From: Actinomycetes bacterium
Lineage (GTDB): Bacteria; Actinomycetota; Acidimicrobiia; IMCC26256; JANYLB01
Direction of reading: 5' to 3'
Assembly: GCA_025363815.1 (NCBI GenBank)
Contig: JANYLB010000026.1
Coordinates: 1-64,000 of the forward strand
DNA length: 64,000 nucleotides
Positions 41,422-52,981 of the stretch are shown one piece after another. The notes below the pieces were generated by a model. It was not told the DNA's origin, searched no databases, and saw nothing but the letters and a program-made list of their open reading frames with translations. Both the position numbers and the translations under genes were made by a program. The number at the start of each line of letters is the position of its first letter. The stretch's first letter is position 1.

Positions 41422-41541
41422 CGAGGACGATCCTCGCAGGAGGGTGTGACACTGACGCCGATCGGCTCGGTGTCCTCGACATCACGTTCGAGATCCCCCG
41501 GCCGCCTTGCATGCGCCACCCGAACGCGGTTTCCTCTGTCC

Positions 41542-42480
41542 GTGACCCGACCGCCCGACCCCCCCGTCGTCAACCTCGTCGCCGAGGAACAACGCGCCGC
41601 CCTGCGGAACCCGCTGGAAGATGCCGTCACGGTCAGCCGCTCGCTCGTCCCCATCCCGGTCGCCCCGGTTTCTAACCAGCCTGCCGACGCAGACCTGCGC
41701 CGCGGCGACGTCGACGCGTGGGGCCGCAGCGAGCGGGTCAGAGCGATCGCGCGGACCATCTACGACCCGATGTACCGGTATTGGTTCCGGGCAGAGTGGG
41801 AAGGCCTCGAGAACGTGCCAACCGACGGTGGCGCGCTGATCGTCGCCAACCACGCTGCCGCGATCCCGTCCGATGCCCCGGTGATCATGCACGGCCTCGA
41901 GGTCGAGCTCCAGCGCGCGGTTTACGGACTCGCCGAGAACCTGTTCCGCACCCTCCCCGTGATCGGAACCCTCTGGAGCCGCACCGGTGGTGTCCCGGCG
42001 CATCCCGACAACGCCTACCGGCTGCTGCACGACGAACAGCAGCTGGTGCTGGTCTTCCCCGAAGGTGCCAAGGGCACCGGCAAGCACTACCGCGATCGCT
42101 ACAAGCTGCGCCGATTCGGCCGTGGGGGCTTCGTCGAGATCGCGATGCGGGCCGGGGTTCCGATCGTTCCCATCGCGGTGGTGGGAGCCGAGGAGTCGAT
42201 GCCGATCCTCTGGAAGAGCAAGCGCCTCGCGGCTCTCCTCAACCTGCCTTACTTCCCCATCACCGCCAACACGCTTCTTTTCGGACCCGTCGGATTGCTC
42301 ACATACTTCCCCGCCAAGTTCAAGCTGCGCGTCCTTCCCCCGATCCACCTCGACGTTGAACCTGACCAGGAGCGCTACTCCCGCAGTCGCGTGATGGAGG
42401 AATCGGAGAAGATTCGCGATCAGATCCAAATCGCGCTCTACGACATGCTGCGAACGCGCCGCAGCGTGTGGTTCGGATAA
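41542..42480 (+). CDS. PlsC-like lysophospholipid acyltransferase
   Basis: 312 residues. The acyltransferase block NHAAAIPSDAPVI carries His and Asp in the longer HX6D form seen in a mycobacterial-type branch, followed by LWSRTGGVPAHPDN, VLVFPEGAKGTGKHY (substrate-binding PEG) and IVPIAVVGAEES. It acylates a lysophospholipid or similar alcohol. GTG at 41542 (reads VTRPPDPPVV) is preferred over longer in-frame starts that add low-complexity sequence. Four bases separate it from the SDR gene, a pairing common in actinobacteria. Confidence 0.85.
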   Translation: MTRPPDPPVVNLVAEEQRAALRNPLEDAVTVSRSLVPIPVAPVSNQPADADLRRGDVDAWGRSERVRAIARTIYDPMYRYWFRAEWEGLENVPTDGGALIVANHAAAIPSDAPVIMHGLEVELQRAVYGLAENLFRTLPVIGTLWSRTGGVPAHPDNAYRLLHDEQQLVLVFPEGAKGTGKHYRDRYKLRRFGRGGFVEIAMRAGVPIVPIAVVGAEESMPILWKSKRLAALLNLPYFPITANTLLFGPVGLLTYFPAKFKLRVLPPIHLDVEPDQERYSRSRVMEESEKIRDQIQIALYDMLRTRRSVWFG

Positions 42481-42484
42481 ACAG

Positions 42485-43522
42485 ATGCGAGTGCTCGTAA
42501 CCGGGCTCGGCACCTTCTGGGGCAGTCGGCTCGCCCAGCAGCTCGAGCAGCGCGACGACGTCGAGATCGTCGTCGGACTCGACACCACCGAGCCCCGCCT
42601 ACCGTTGGAGCACACCGAGTTCGTGCGCGCCGACTCCTCGTACTCGATCCTGGCGCGCATCGTGAAGGCAGCCAAGATCGACACGATCCTGCACACGCAC
42701 CTGCTCTTCGACTCCACGTCGAGCACGGGGCGAGCGTTGCACGAGATCAACGTGATCGGCACCATGAACCTGCTCGCGGCTGCGGGCGCGGCGGGGAGCC
42801 CGGTGCGCAAGGTCGTGGTCAAGAGCTCGACTCTGGTCTACGGCGCGAATTACAAGGACCCGAACTCGTTCCGTGAGGAGATGAGCCGGACGAGCTCCCC
42901 GCGCACCGAGGTCGAACGGTCGCTGATCGAAGCGGCGAGCTTCTTGAGGGATTTCGCCGAGGACAACCCGCACGTGACTGTCACCAAGCTGCGCTTCTCC
43001 AACGTGCTCGGCGACGACATCGACACCGTGTTCTCGAAGGCCTTACGCATGCCGGTGGTACCAGAGATCTTCGGGTTCGACCCACGGTTCCAGTTCACCC
43101 ACGAGGACGACGTGGAAGGCGCGCTGCTGTTCGCGACCACCAACGATGTGCCCGGCGTATACAACATCGCCGGGGACGGAACCCTGCCATGGAGCGAGGT
43201 CTGCGCGATCGTCGGCAAGCCCCGCGTTCCGCTGCCACCGCTGCTTACCAACTGGGCGGTCGAGCCGTTGCGCATGACCCGGGTCATCGATTTACCACCG
43301 GAGATGCTCAGCCTTCTGCGCTACGGGCGCGGGGTCGACAACCGTCGATTCAAGCGCACCGGCTACCGGTACAACTACACGACCGCGGGAACCGTCGACG
43401 CGTTCGCACGGGGATTGCGACTCGAGCACGTGATCGGCGACAAGCAACCGTCGTACCGCTACCAGAGCGACGTCGAGACGTTCTTTCGCCACTCTCCTGC
43501 CATCGTCCGCACCGATCCGTGA
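42485..43522 (+). CDS. NAD-dependent epimerase/SDR-family oxidoreductase
   Basis: 345 residues of the extended SDR family: Rossmann VLVTGLGTFWGSRLAQQLEQ, VKSSTLVYGANYKDP, catalytic-type Tyr/Lys pair not clear in the usual YxxxK place, and FGFDPRFQFTHEDDVEGALL. Atypical GxGxxxG and active site suggest a lipid or sugar-nucleotide substrate rather than classical epimerase chemistry. Four-base gap after the acyltransferase gene, so it is likely co-translated and may act on the same lipid. Confidence 0.8.
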   Translation: MRVLVTGLGTFWGSRLAQQLEQRDDVEIVVGLDTTEPRLPLEHTEFVRADSSYSILARIVKAAKIDTILHTHLLFDSTSSTGRALHEINVIGTMNLLAAAGAAGSPVRKVVVKSSTLVYGANYKDPNSFREEMSRTSSPRTEVERSLIEAASFLRDFAEDNPHVTVTKLRFSNVLGDDIDTVFSKALRMPVVPEIFGFDPRFQFTHEDDVEGALLFATTNDVPGVYNIAGDGTLPWSEVCAIVGKPRVPLPPLLTNWAVEPLRMTRVIDLPPEMLSLLRYGRGVDNRRFKRTGYRYNYTTAGTVDAFARGLRLEHVIGDKQPSYRYQSDVETFFRHSPAIVRTDP

Positions 43523-43547
43523 ACGCCGACAGGTCAACCCGCCGCCT

Positions 43548-44288
43548 GTGACCCTGCACATGGATCGACACGACCAGGTCGCGGTGCTCACCCTCGACGA
43601 CCGCGACCGCCGCAACGCGCTTACCGCCGGTCTCGTGGCCGACATCGTGGCGGCGTTCGACATGCTCGAGGCCGACCCGGAAACCACCGCGGTGGTGATC
43701 ACGGGCGCGCCACCCGCGTTCTGCGCGGGCGCCGATCTGGGCGATCTCACTGCGCTCGGCGACGTGGACCGAGCCGACAACGACCCGGCCGCGGTTCGCG
43801 ACATCTACGACGGCTTCCTGCGCGTTCTCCGCTCACCGCTGCCCACGGTCGCGGCGGTCAACGGTGCCGCGGTCGGTGCCGGGTTCAACCTCGCGCTCGC
43901 TTGCGATGTGAGGATCGCCGGCACCAGCGCTCGCTTCGACGCCCGCTTTCTCACCATCGGCCTCCATCCCGGTGGTGGACACACATGGCTCCTCGAACGG
44001 GCCCTGGGCCCGCAGGCCGCTGCGGCGATGGTGCTGTTCCGCGAACGCCTCGACGGACAGCAAGCCTTCGAGCGCGGCTTGGCCTGGCGCTGCGTACCCG
44101 ACGACGAGCTGGTCGACGTGAGCGTCACGTTCGCGGCCCAGGCCGCGTCGGTACCGAGCGAACTGACGGCCGCGACGAAGGCGAGCCTACGCGAGGCACC
44201 TTGGGCAACTTCGTTCGATGGCCATCTCGCGGTCGAGCTGCGACGTCAGGTCTGGTCGCTCAAACAGGGTTGGCTCGACCTCGGCTGA
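43548..44288 (+). CDS. Enoyl-CoA hydratase/isomerase family protein
   Basis: 246 residues. Crotonase segments ITGAPPAFCAGADLGDL, AAVNGAAVGAGFNLALACDVR and FLTIGLHPGGGHTWLLERAL; the Glu of the hydratase pair is replaced by the HPGGGH region, so the reaction is uncertain. GTG start. Third gene of the run with the acyltransferase and SDR (25-bp gap). A hairpin at the 3' end separates it from the convergent GNAT gene. Confidence 0.85.
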   Translation: MTLHMDRHDQVAVLTLDDRDRRNALTAGLVADIVAAFDMLEADPETTAVVITGAPPAFCAGADLGDLTALGDVDRADNDPAAVRDIYDGFLRVLRSPLPTVAAVNGAAVGAGFNLALACDVRIAGTSARFDARFLTIGLHPGGGHTWLLERALGPQAAAAMVLFRERLDGQQAFERGLAWRCVPDDELVDVSVTFAAQAASVPSELTAATKASLREAPWATSFDGHLAVELRRQVWSLKQGWLDLG

Positions 44289-44310
44289 TCACCCGAGCTT
44301 CGGGGCCGAG
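44280..44310. terminator. Nested hairpin between convergent genes
   Basis: Outer arms CTCGGC (44280-44285) and GCCGAG (44305-44310) enclose an inner CCCGA / TCGGG hairpin (44292-44304). It overlaps the last codons of the crotonase gene and faces the GNAT gene, so it may serve both directions. Confidence 0.5.
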
Positions 44311-44318
44311 GGATCGGG

Positions 44319-44924
44319 TCAAGTGAGGAAGCGCTGCGTGATCTCTGCGCCGCGGGCCTGCCACTCCTCCGACGTAATCGCGTAGCGAACGTGATTCTCG
44401 TAGACACCCTGGATCTGGAGGAACCGCAGCGCGATTCCCTCCTCGCGCATTCCAAGCTTCTCGGCGACGCGACGGCTAGGCGCGTTACGGGGCACGATCG
44501 ACGCCTCGAGGCGGTGTAGGTGCAGCTCGTCGAACCCGTAGCGCATGACGAGCGCCACGCCCTCCGGAACGTATCCCTTGCCGGCGTGCTCACGATCCAC
44601 CCAATAGCCGATGAACGCCGCCTGGAACGGACCCCGCTGCACGCTGCCGAGGCTGATCTCGCCAACGAGAGCCCCGTCGAGGCGGAACAGGCCGAAGCCG
44701 TAGGCGGAATCGAAGTGACGCTGACGATCCCATGCTCCGCAGCGCGCCCTGAACGCATCGAAGTCGGTGACGGGGTCGGGGCTCCCGGGTTCGGGCATGG
44801 GCTCCCACGGCTCGAGCCAGTTACGGCTCCGCTCCCGCACGGCCCGCCACGAGGCATGGTCGGAGCTCCGCAATGGCCGCAGGAACAGCCGTGGCCCCGT
44901 CAGCACGGGTCCCTCGTCGCGCAC
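44319..44924 (-). CDS. GNAT-family N-acetyltransferase (RimJ-like)
   Basis: 201 residues: TGPRLFLRPLRSSDHASWRA start, GEISLGSVQRGPFQAAFIGY, WVDREHAGKGYVPEGVALVM with the acetyl-CoA loop, ASIVPRNAPSRRVAEKLGM. The profile is that of the ribosomal-protein alanine N-acetyltransferase RimJ/RimL group. Substrate is probably a protein N-terminus but unproved. Divergent from orn across a 27-bp gap. Confidence 0.85.
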   Translation of the reverse strand: MRDEGPVLTGPRLFLRPLRSSDHASWRAVRERSRNWLEPWEPMPEPGSPDPVTDFDAFRARCGAWDRQRHFDSAYGFGLFRLDGALVGEISLGSVQRGPFQAAFIGYWVDREHAGKGYVPEGVALVMRYGFDELHLHRLEASIVPRNAPSRRVAEKLGMREEGIALRFLQIQGVYENHVRYAITSEEWQARGAEITQRFLT

Positions 44925-44951
44925 CGCGGGTCAGGTTAGTAGCGTGGCGCC

Positions 44952-45548
44952 GTGGCTGATGATCCGACCTCCTTCGACCCCCTCGTCTGGATCGATCTCG
45001 AGATGACCGGCCTGGAGGTTTCCCGCCACACAATCGTCGAGATCGCGGTCCTCATCACCGACTCCGACCTGGAGATCGTCGACGAGGGACTGGATCTAGT
45101 CGTGCACCAGCCGCCCGCGGCACTAGCCGAGATGGACGACTACGTAAGGAAGATGCACACCCGCAGCGGTCTCCTACCTCTTATCGAGACCTCTGGTGTT
45201 TCGCTCGAATCCGCCGGGACGCAGGTGCTCGAGTACCTCGCCCGTCACGTGACGAAACCCGGAACCGCTCCCCTGTGCGGTAACTCCATCGGCGTCGACC
45301 GCCGCTTCCTCGACCAGTACCTCCCGGTCGTTGACCAGTACCTGCACTACCGCAGCATCGACGTGTCGTCGTTCAAGGAGCTGTGTCGGCGCTGGTACCC
45401 CGAGGTGTACAAGGGCCGTCCCGACAAGGCCGAGAGCCATCGCGCACTGGACGACATCCGGGAGTCGATCGAAGAGATGCGGTACTACCGCGCCGCGATG
45501 CTGCGCGACGCACCGGCACCGGGTGCGCCTCCAGATCCGGAGCAATAG
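44952..45548 (+). CDS. orn: Oligoribonuclease
   Basis: 198 residues. DEDDh 3'-5' exonuclease: DPLVWIDLEMTGLEVSRHTI (first D and E), GNSIGVDRRFLDQYLP, FKELCRRWYPEVYKGRPDKA and SHRALDDIRESIEEMRYYR with the final His/Asp. It degrades di- and short oligoribonucleotides, including pGpG. Standard length with a short acidic Pro-rich tail; GTG start. Lies between a GNAT gene and a convergent aminotransferase gene. Confidence 0.94.
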   Translation: MADDPTSFDPLVWIDLEMTGLEVSRHTIVEIAVLITDSDLEIVDEGLDLVVHQPPAALAEMDDYVRKMHTRSGLLPLIETSGVSLESAGTQVLEYLARHVTKPGTAPLCGNSIGVDRRFLDQYLPVVDQYLHYRSIDVSSFKELCRRWYPEVYKGRPDKAESHRALDDIRESIEEMRYYRAAMLRDAPAPGAPPDPEQ

Positions 45549-45570
45549 TCGCCCCGCCTCTCGGGTCTCC

Positions 45571-46665
45571 TCAGTTGAGCAGCTCGCCGAGCGCGCCGAG
45601 CAGCGTCGTCACCGACCGCTCCCGTGCAGAGTGGCCCATGAGACCGATCCGCCACGCGATCCCGGCATATTCACCGAGGCCACCACCGACCTCGATGCCC
45701 GAACCCTCGAGCAGCGCCTTGCGGAGCCCGGCGTCGTCGGCCCCGGGCGGGAGCGCGACCGACGTGAGCTGGGGCAGTCGGTGCCCCTCCTCCGCGAGCA
45801 GCCGGAACCCGAGCTCGGGAAGGCTGCGTTGCAGCCGGTCACCCACCGCCCGGTGACGCGCCCACCCGGCGGGGAGACCTTCGTCGAGCACCGCGCCGAG
45901 GCCGGCGTGCAACGCGAAGATCATCGCGATCGGCGCGGTGTGGTGGTACTTGCGGGCGGCGCCCACGTAGTCACCGATGAGGCCGAGATCGAGGTACCAC
46001 GACTGCGGCCGGGTATCGCGGGTGCGGATCCGATCGACGGCGCGAGCAGAGAAGGTGACCGGCGATAAACCCGGTGGCACCCCGAGACACTTCTGGGTGC
46101 CGGAATACGCGGCGTCGATCCCCCACCCGTCGACCTCCAGGGGAATTCCACCGAGGGATGTCACCGTGTCGACGAGCAGAAGCGTGTCGGTCTCCTGCAG
46201 AGCGGCTAGCGGTGCGATCGAATTCTCCACGCCCGTCGACGTCTCGGCGTGGACGACAGCAACGAACCGGCTGTCGGGGCGGGAGCGTTGGGCCGCGAGC
46301 AACGCTTCGGGGTCGATCGCGCGACCCCACGGCGCCTCGACGCGCGTGAGCGCAGCGCCGCAGCGCCGGGCCACCTCGCACATCCGTTCACCGAACACCC
46401 CGTTGACGCCAATGATCACGTGGTCGCCCGGCTCGACCAGATTCACGAAGCAGGCTTCCATCCCCGCGGAACCAGTACCGCTCACCGGAAGCGTGAGCTC
46501 GTTCTCGGTGCGAAAGACCGTCCGCAGTCGGGCAGAGGTTTCGTCAAGCAGGGCGAGGAATTCGGGGTCGAGGTGCCCCAGAAGTGGCCGTGCAAACGCG
46601 GCGGCGACCTCGGGATACGGGTTCGACGGTCCGGGTCCGAGTAGAAGTCGATCAGTCAGGGGCAC
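45571..46665 (-). CDS. PLP-dependent aminotransferase, alanine-glyoxylate/serine-pyruvate type
   Basis: 364 residues of class V fold: LLLGPGPSNPYPEVAAAFAR, SGTGSAGMEACFVNLVEPGD, VHAETSTGVENSIAPLAAL, LLVDTVTSLGGIPLEVDGWG, and the PLP Lys in YSGTQKCLGVPPG. Such enzymes transfer the amino group between alanine or serine and glyoxylate or pyruvate. Glyoxylate would be supplied by the CoA-ester lyase elsewhere in the window; this link is inference. Convergent with orn; followed upstream by a small unknown gene. Confidence 0.87.
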   Translation of the reverse strand: MPLTDRLLLGPGPSNPYPEVAAAFARPLLGHLDPEFLALLDETSARLRTVFRTENELTLPVSGTGSAGMEACFVNLVEPGDHVIIGVNGVFGERMCEVARRCGAALTRVEAPWGRAIDPEALLAAQRSRPDSRFVAVVHAETSTGVENSIAPLAALQETDTLLLVDTVTSLGGIPLEVDGWGIDAAYSGTQKCLGVPPGLSPVTFSARAVDRIRTRDTRPQSWYLDLGLIGDYVGAARKYHHTAPIAMIFALHAGLGAVLDEGLPAGWARHRAVGDRLQRSLPELGFRLLAEEGHRLPQLTSVALPPGADDAGLRKALLEGSGIEVGGGLGEYAGIAWRIGLMGHSARERSVTTLLGALGELLN

Positions 46666-46686
46666 GCCGTGATCGTACGCGGCGGG

Positions 46687-47058
46687 CTACGCCGGCGCGA
46701 ACAGCGTCGACCACTCGAGGAGCAGCCACCGCACGTCGGGATCGGCTTCCCGGCCGGCGACGAGGCCGCGGGCGATGAGAGCCGCGGCGCGCGCGACCTG
46801 GGTGACCTCCGGATCGGGGAGCAAGATGTCGCCCGCCTCGGCTGCGGAGGCGACGGCACGGGTCGCCGCGAACGCCGCGTGCGCGGCGTCACGGGTGCGG
46901 GCGTGCTTCCGCAGCACGGTGTCGATGTGGACCACCGCCCGCGTCGCTTCGATCTCGTCGGCCGCTGAGCTGTGGTGCTCGGCATGCGACCGGGCCACGG
47001 CGTGCACGTTCGCCGGTGTCATCTGCTTGAGGGTGCCGGTGAAGTCGCTCAGCTCCAT
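46687..47058 (-). CDS. Small conserved protein of unknown function
   Basis: 123 residues, helical and without membrane segments: MELSDFTGTLKQMTPANVHA, VARSHAEHHSSAADEIEATR, AAFAATRAVASAAEAGDILL, PDPEVTQVARAAALIARGLV. His-rich middle. It appears as a core actinobacterial hypothetical near ppx and has no recognisable domain. Same strand as ppx with a 95-bp gap, and 21 bp from the aminotransferase gene. Confidence 0.65.
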   Translation of the reverse strand: MELSDFTGTLKQMTPANVHAVARSHAEHHSSAADEIEATRAVVHIDTVLRKHARTRDAAHAAFAATRAVASAAEAGDILLPDPEVTQVARAAALIARGLVAGREADPDVRWLLLEWSTLFAPA

Positions 47059-47153
47059 CTCGAAACGCTCCGCTCACTTGATGGTGGGAGCATCCCGGGC
47101 TCGCGGGCTTCTTTGGCTCCTCACTGAGTGTTCGGTGCCACCGGGCCTCGTGA

Positions 47154-48080
47154 TTAGGGGTTTCTCGAAATAATCTGACTGAGGATCAACCCGTCGAGAA
47201 TGTCGGACTCGGAAACGAGCATCTCCTTTATCTCGAATGCCCTCATCACCGATGCCAACACGACCGCGCCTCCGACGATCACATCGACGCGCTCTGCTTC
47301 CAGCCCGGGGTTGTGCCGACGGTGCTCCGCTGACTCGGTCGCGAGTGTGCGGAACACATCTTCTACCGCTTCTCGGGAGAGCCGGAAGTGATGGATCTGC
47401 TCCGGGTCGTAAGCAGGAAGGCCGAGATCAATGGCCGCGATTGTCGTGACCGTACCGGCCAGGCCGATCACCGTCGCCACATCGGCGATCCCGGGGACTG
47501 TTCGGCTGACGTCGGCGAGATGGTCACGCACGACGGATACCGCCTGCGAGAGCTCCTCTGGTGCCGGTGGGTCGGAGTGGAGAAACTTCTCGGTGATTCG
47601 TACGCAGCCGATGTCCACAGAGACCAGCCCGGTCGGTTCCGTGGTCCCGACCACGAACTCCGTCGAACCTCCGCCAATGTCGACCACGAGGTACGGACCG
47701 GGCTCGTCGAGATCGTTGGTCGCGCCCAAGAACGACAACGCCGCTTCCTCCTCGCCCGCCAACAGCTCGAGCTCGACGCCGAGTGCCTCGCGCCCCGGCC
47801 CGAAGAAGTCGTCGCGGTTCAGCGCGTCGCGCGCCGCGCTGGTTGCCGTCGCCCGCACGTGCACAGCTCCGAGCTCGGCAATCACCTGGCGGTACTCACG
47901 CAACACGCCAAGCGTCCGCTCAATCGCCTCGGGCGCGAGCAGGCGACTCGCGTCGACACCCTGACCGAGTCGGGTGATACGCATGCGCCGGTCGAGCGTG
48001 CGAACCGATCCGTCGGTGCCGACCTCGGCAACGAGGAGGCGCACCGAGTTCGTCCCGATGTCGACCGCGGCGAGTCTCAT
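47154..48080 (-). CDS. ppx: Ppx/GppA-family exopolyphosphatase
   Basis: 308 residues, single Ppx/GppA domain of the actin-like ATPase fold: AAVDIGTNSVRLLVAEV (phosphate 1), LVVDIGGGSTEFVVGT (phosphate 2), GLAGTVTTIAAIDLG and DVIVGGAVVLASVM. It hydrolyses polyphosphate or pppGpp. Start overlaps the DUF501 gene stop by 4 bp, the pair being typical of actinobacteria. Downstream gap of 95 bp to the small unknown gene. Confidence 0.9.
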   Translation of the reverse strand: MRLAAVDIGTNSVRLLVAEVGTDGSVRTLDRRMRITRLGQGVDASRLLAPEAIERTLGVLREYRQVIAELGAVHVRATATSAARDALNRDDFFGPGREALGVELELLAGEEEAALSFLGATNDLDEPGPYLVVDIGGGSTEFVVGTTEPTGLVSVDIGCVRITEKFLHSDPPAPEELSQAVSVVRDHLADVSRTVPGIADVATVIGLAGTVTTIAAIDLGLPAYDPEQIHHFRLSREAVEDVFRTLATESAEHRRHNPGLEAERVDVIVGGAVVLASVMRAFEIKEMLVSESDILDGLILSQIISRNP

Positions 48081-48544
48081 ACCACCGAGTCGGGGGATTC
48101 AGCCGACAGACGCGCCTCGACCCATGTCCCGACGGGGTCGGTTCCGCCGGCAAGAAGGTAGGCGTAGTGCGCGTGCAGGCACTTCACTCCGGTGCGCGTC
48201 CCTCCCACTCCACCACTTGGCCGCGGTCCATCGTGCAAGGGGTCGAGCGCGGCATCGCGTTCAGTTGCGTAGGCGGCGTGCGCGACCCGAAGCTCGTCGG
48301 GGTCGACGGCAGCTTCGGCGCTACGCACCCCACCCGCAGATTCGAGCTGCGCGACGGCCCTGGCCAACTCGGGATCCACCAACCAGTATCGGGTTGGCAT
48401 CGGCGTTCCGTCGATCAACAGCGGTGCGTTGCGAATGACCAAGGGATCACCGGCGGTGGTACGCACGACGATGTCGAAGTCAGCACGCGGCGGGCGGCCG
48501 AGAAGCCTGGTAAGCACGTCGACGTCGGTTGGCGATGCAGGCAC
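48077..48544 (-). CDS. DUF501 family protein
   Basis: 155 residues with the DUF501 pattern: LTRLLGRPPRADFDIVVRTT, GDPLVIRNAPLLIDGTPMPT, YWLVDPELARAVAQLESAGG, VGGTRTGVKCLHAHYAYLLA, GGTDPVGTWVEARL. The conserved GVKCLHAHYA Cys/His cluster suggests a metal or nucleotide site; function unknown. Always near ppx and ftsB in actinobacteria. Its TGA overlaps the ppx ATG by 4 bp. Confidence 0.87.
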   Translation of the reverse strand: MPASPTDVDVLTRLLGRPPRADFDIVVRTTAGDPLVIRNAPLLIDGTPMPTRYWLVDPELARAVAQLESAGGVRSAEAAVDPDELRVAHAAYATERDAALDPLHDGPRPSGGVGGTRTGVKCLHAHYAYLLAGGTDPVGTWVEARLSAESPDSVV

Positions 48545-48647
48545 AGCCAGAGTCTACGAATCTCTGCCGCCACTCTCGGAGGCGACGGCATCCCGCAGGG
48601 CCCGCCCGTCCGGGCACGTCCCGCTGATCAGCGGGCGCGCCTCGGCG

Positions 48648-51910
<3,263 letters not shown>

Positions 51911-51914
<4 letters not shown>

Positions 51915-52981
51915 CCCGTGGGCTGCGGGGTCGGCACAGTCGGGGTTTTCGGGATCGAGCCCCCCGTGTTGGCCGACTGGGTCGTGCTGGTGGTCGCGGG
52001 CTCGCTGCGCACGGCGGGCGGCTTCGCGGCGACGATCCGGAGTCCGGAGGCGTCGCGGGTGATACGGCCGTACCGGGGATTGAGCTTCAGCGTTGCCTTC
52101 GCGACGCGCTTGGCGATCCTCGCGGTCACCTGGGTCGCGCTCTGGCGCTCGAGCGCGGAGCGCACCTGGGTCGCGAACAGCTCGTAGGACGGCTGCTGCG
52201 CGCGGATGATGTGCCAGCCGTACTGCGTTTTCACCGGAGCCGAGGTCTCACCGGGCGCAAGCGCGTCGGTCGCAGCTTGGAACTCCGCGACGGTCTGACC
52301 TGCAGCCAAGCAGCCGAGCAGACCTCCCTGCGCGCCCGATTGCGTGTCGGTCGACTTCTGCTGCGCGATCGTGGCAAAGGCGGCGCCGCCGGCCAGCTCC
52401 TTCTCGATCTCGTCGGCTTCGGCCTGGGTGGCGACGAGAATATGCGAAATGGCCTTTCCCGACGGGCAAATCCGGGCGAGGTTCTGGGTGAAATATCTCT
52501 GGGCCTCAGCCTCTGTCGGGACGGTCGCGACCTTGCGCACGAACGCGACCTTGGCGGCCTCACGCGCCAACTCGCGGTCTCGGAACCACTTGGGGAACTT
52601 GGAGAAGACCTGCTGCGTACCAAACAGCTGCGTCACCTGTGTCGTCGCCTGCTGGCGGTCGGCGTCAGTCACCGAGATCTTCTGATCCGAGATGGCCCGA
52701 TCGATCGCCTCGTATTGCACCAAGGCGTTGACCCACGCGGCCGACACGTCGGCGTTGATCGAGCCATTCGTGTTCGACAACGCCACCGGAGTGCTGCTCT
52801 GTTGCAGCGCCTGCGCGAACAGCTTGTTGTCCTTCAGCGCCACGAGCTCCCGGTCAACGGTCGCCTGGGTGGTGGTTGCACCGTCGAAGACGTAGGCGTA
52901 GCCGCTGGCGCCACCGGAGCACGCGGAAACACCGAGCACGGACGCGAGCAGGAGGGCGAGGAGGAACAGGGGTCGCTTCAT
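51911..52981 (-). CDS. PpiC/SurA-type peptidyl-prolyl isomerase lipoprotein
   Basis: 356 residues. Lipoprotein signal MKRPLFLLALLLASVLGVSA with lipobox VSAC; N-terminal SurA-like chaperone helices, then a parvulin domain (about 170-270: KAISHILVATQAEADEIEKE, LLGCLAAGQTVAEFQAATDA, VKTQYGWHIIRAQQ). Tail is Thr/Ser/Pro-rich. Exported, membrane-anchored foldase. Overlaps mfd by 4 bp upstream and mazG by 4 bp downstream. Confidence 0.87.

Noticed and set aside
41038-41541. Longer N-terminal extension of the acyltransferase
   Set aside because: The 168 extra codons are Arg/Gly/Pro-rich, overlap the divergent small gene and carry no domain; GTG at 41542 fits the family length.
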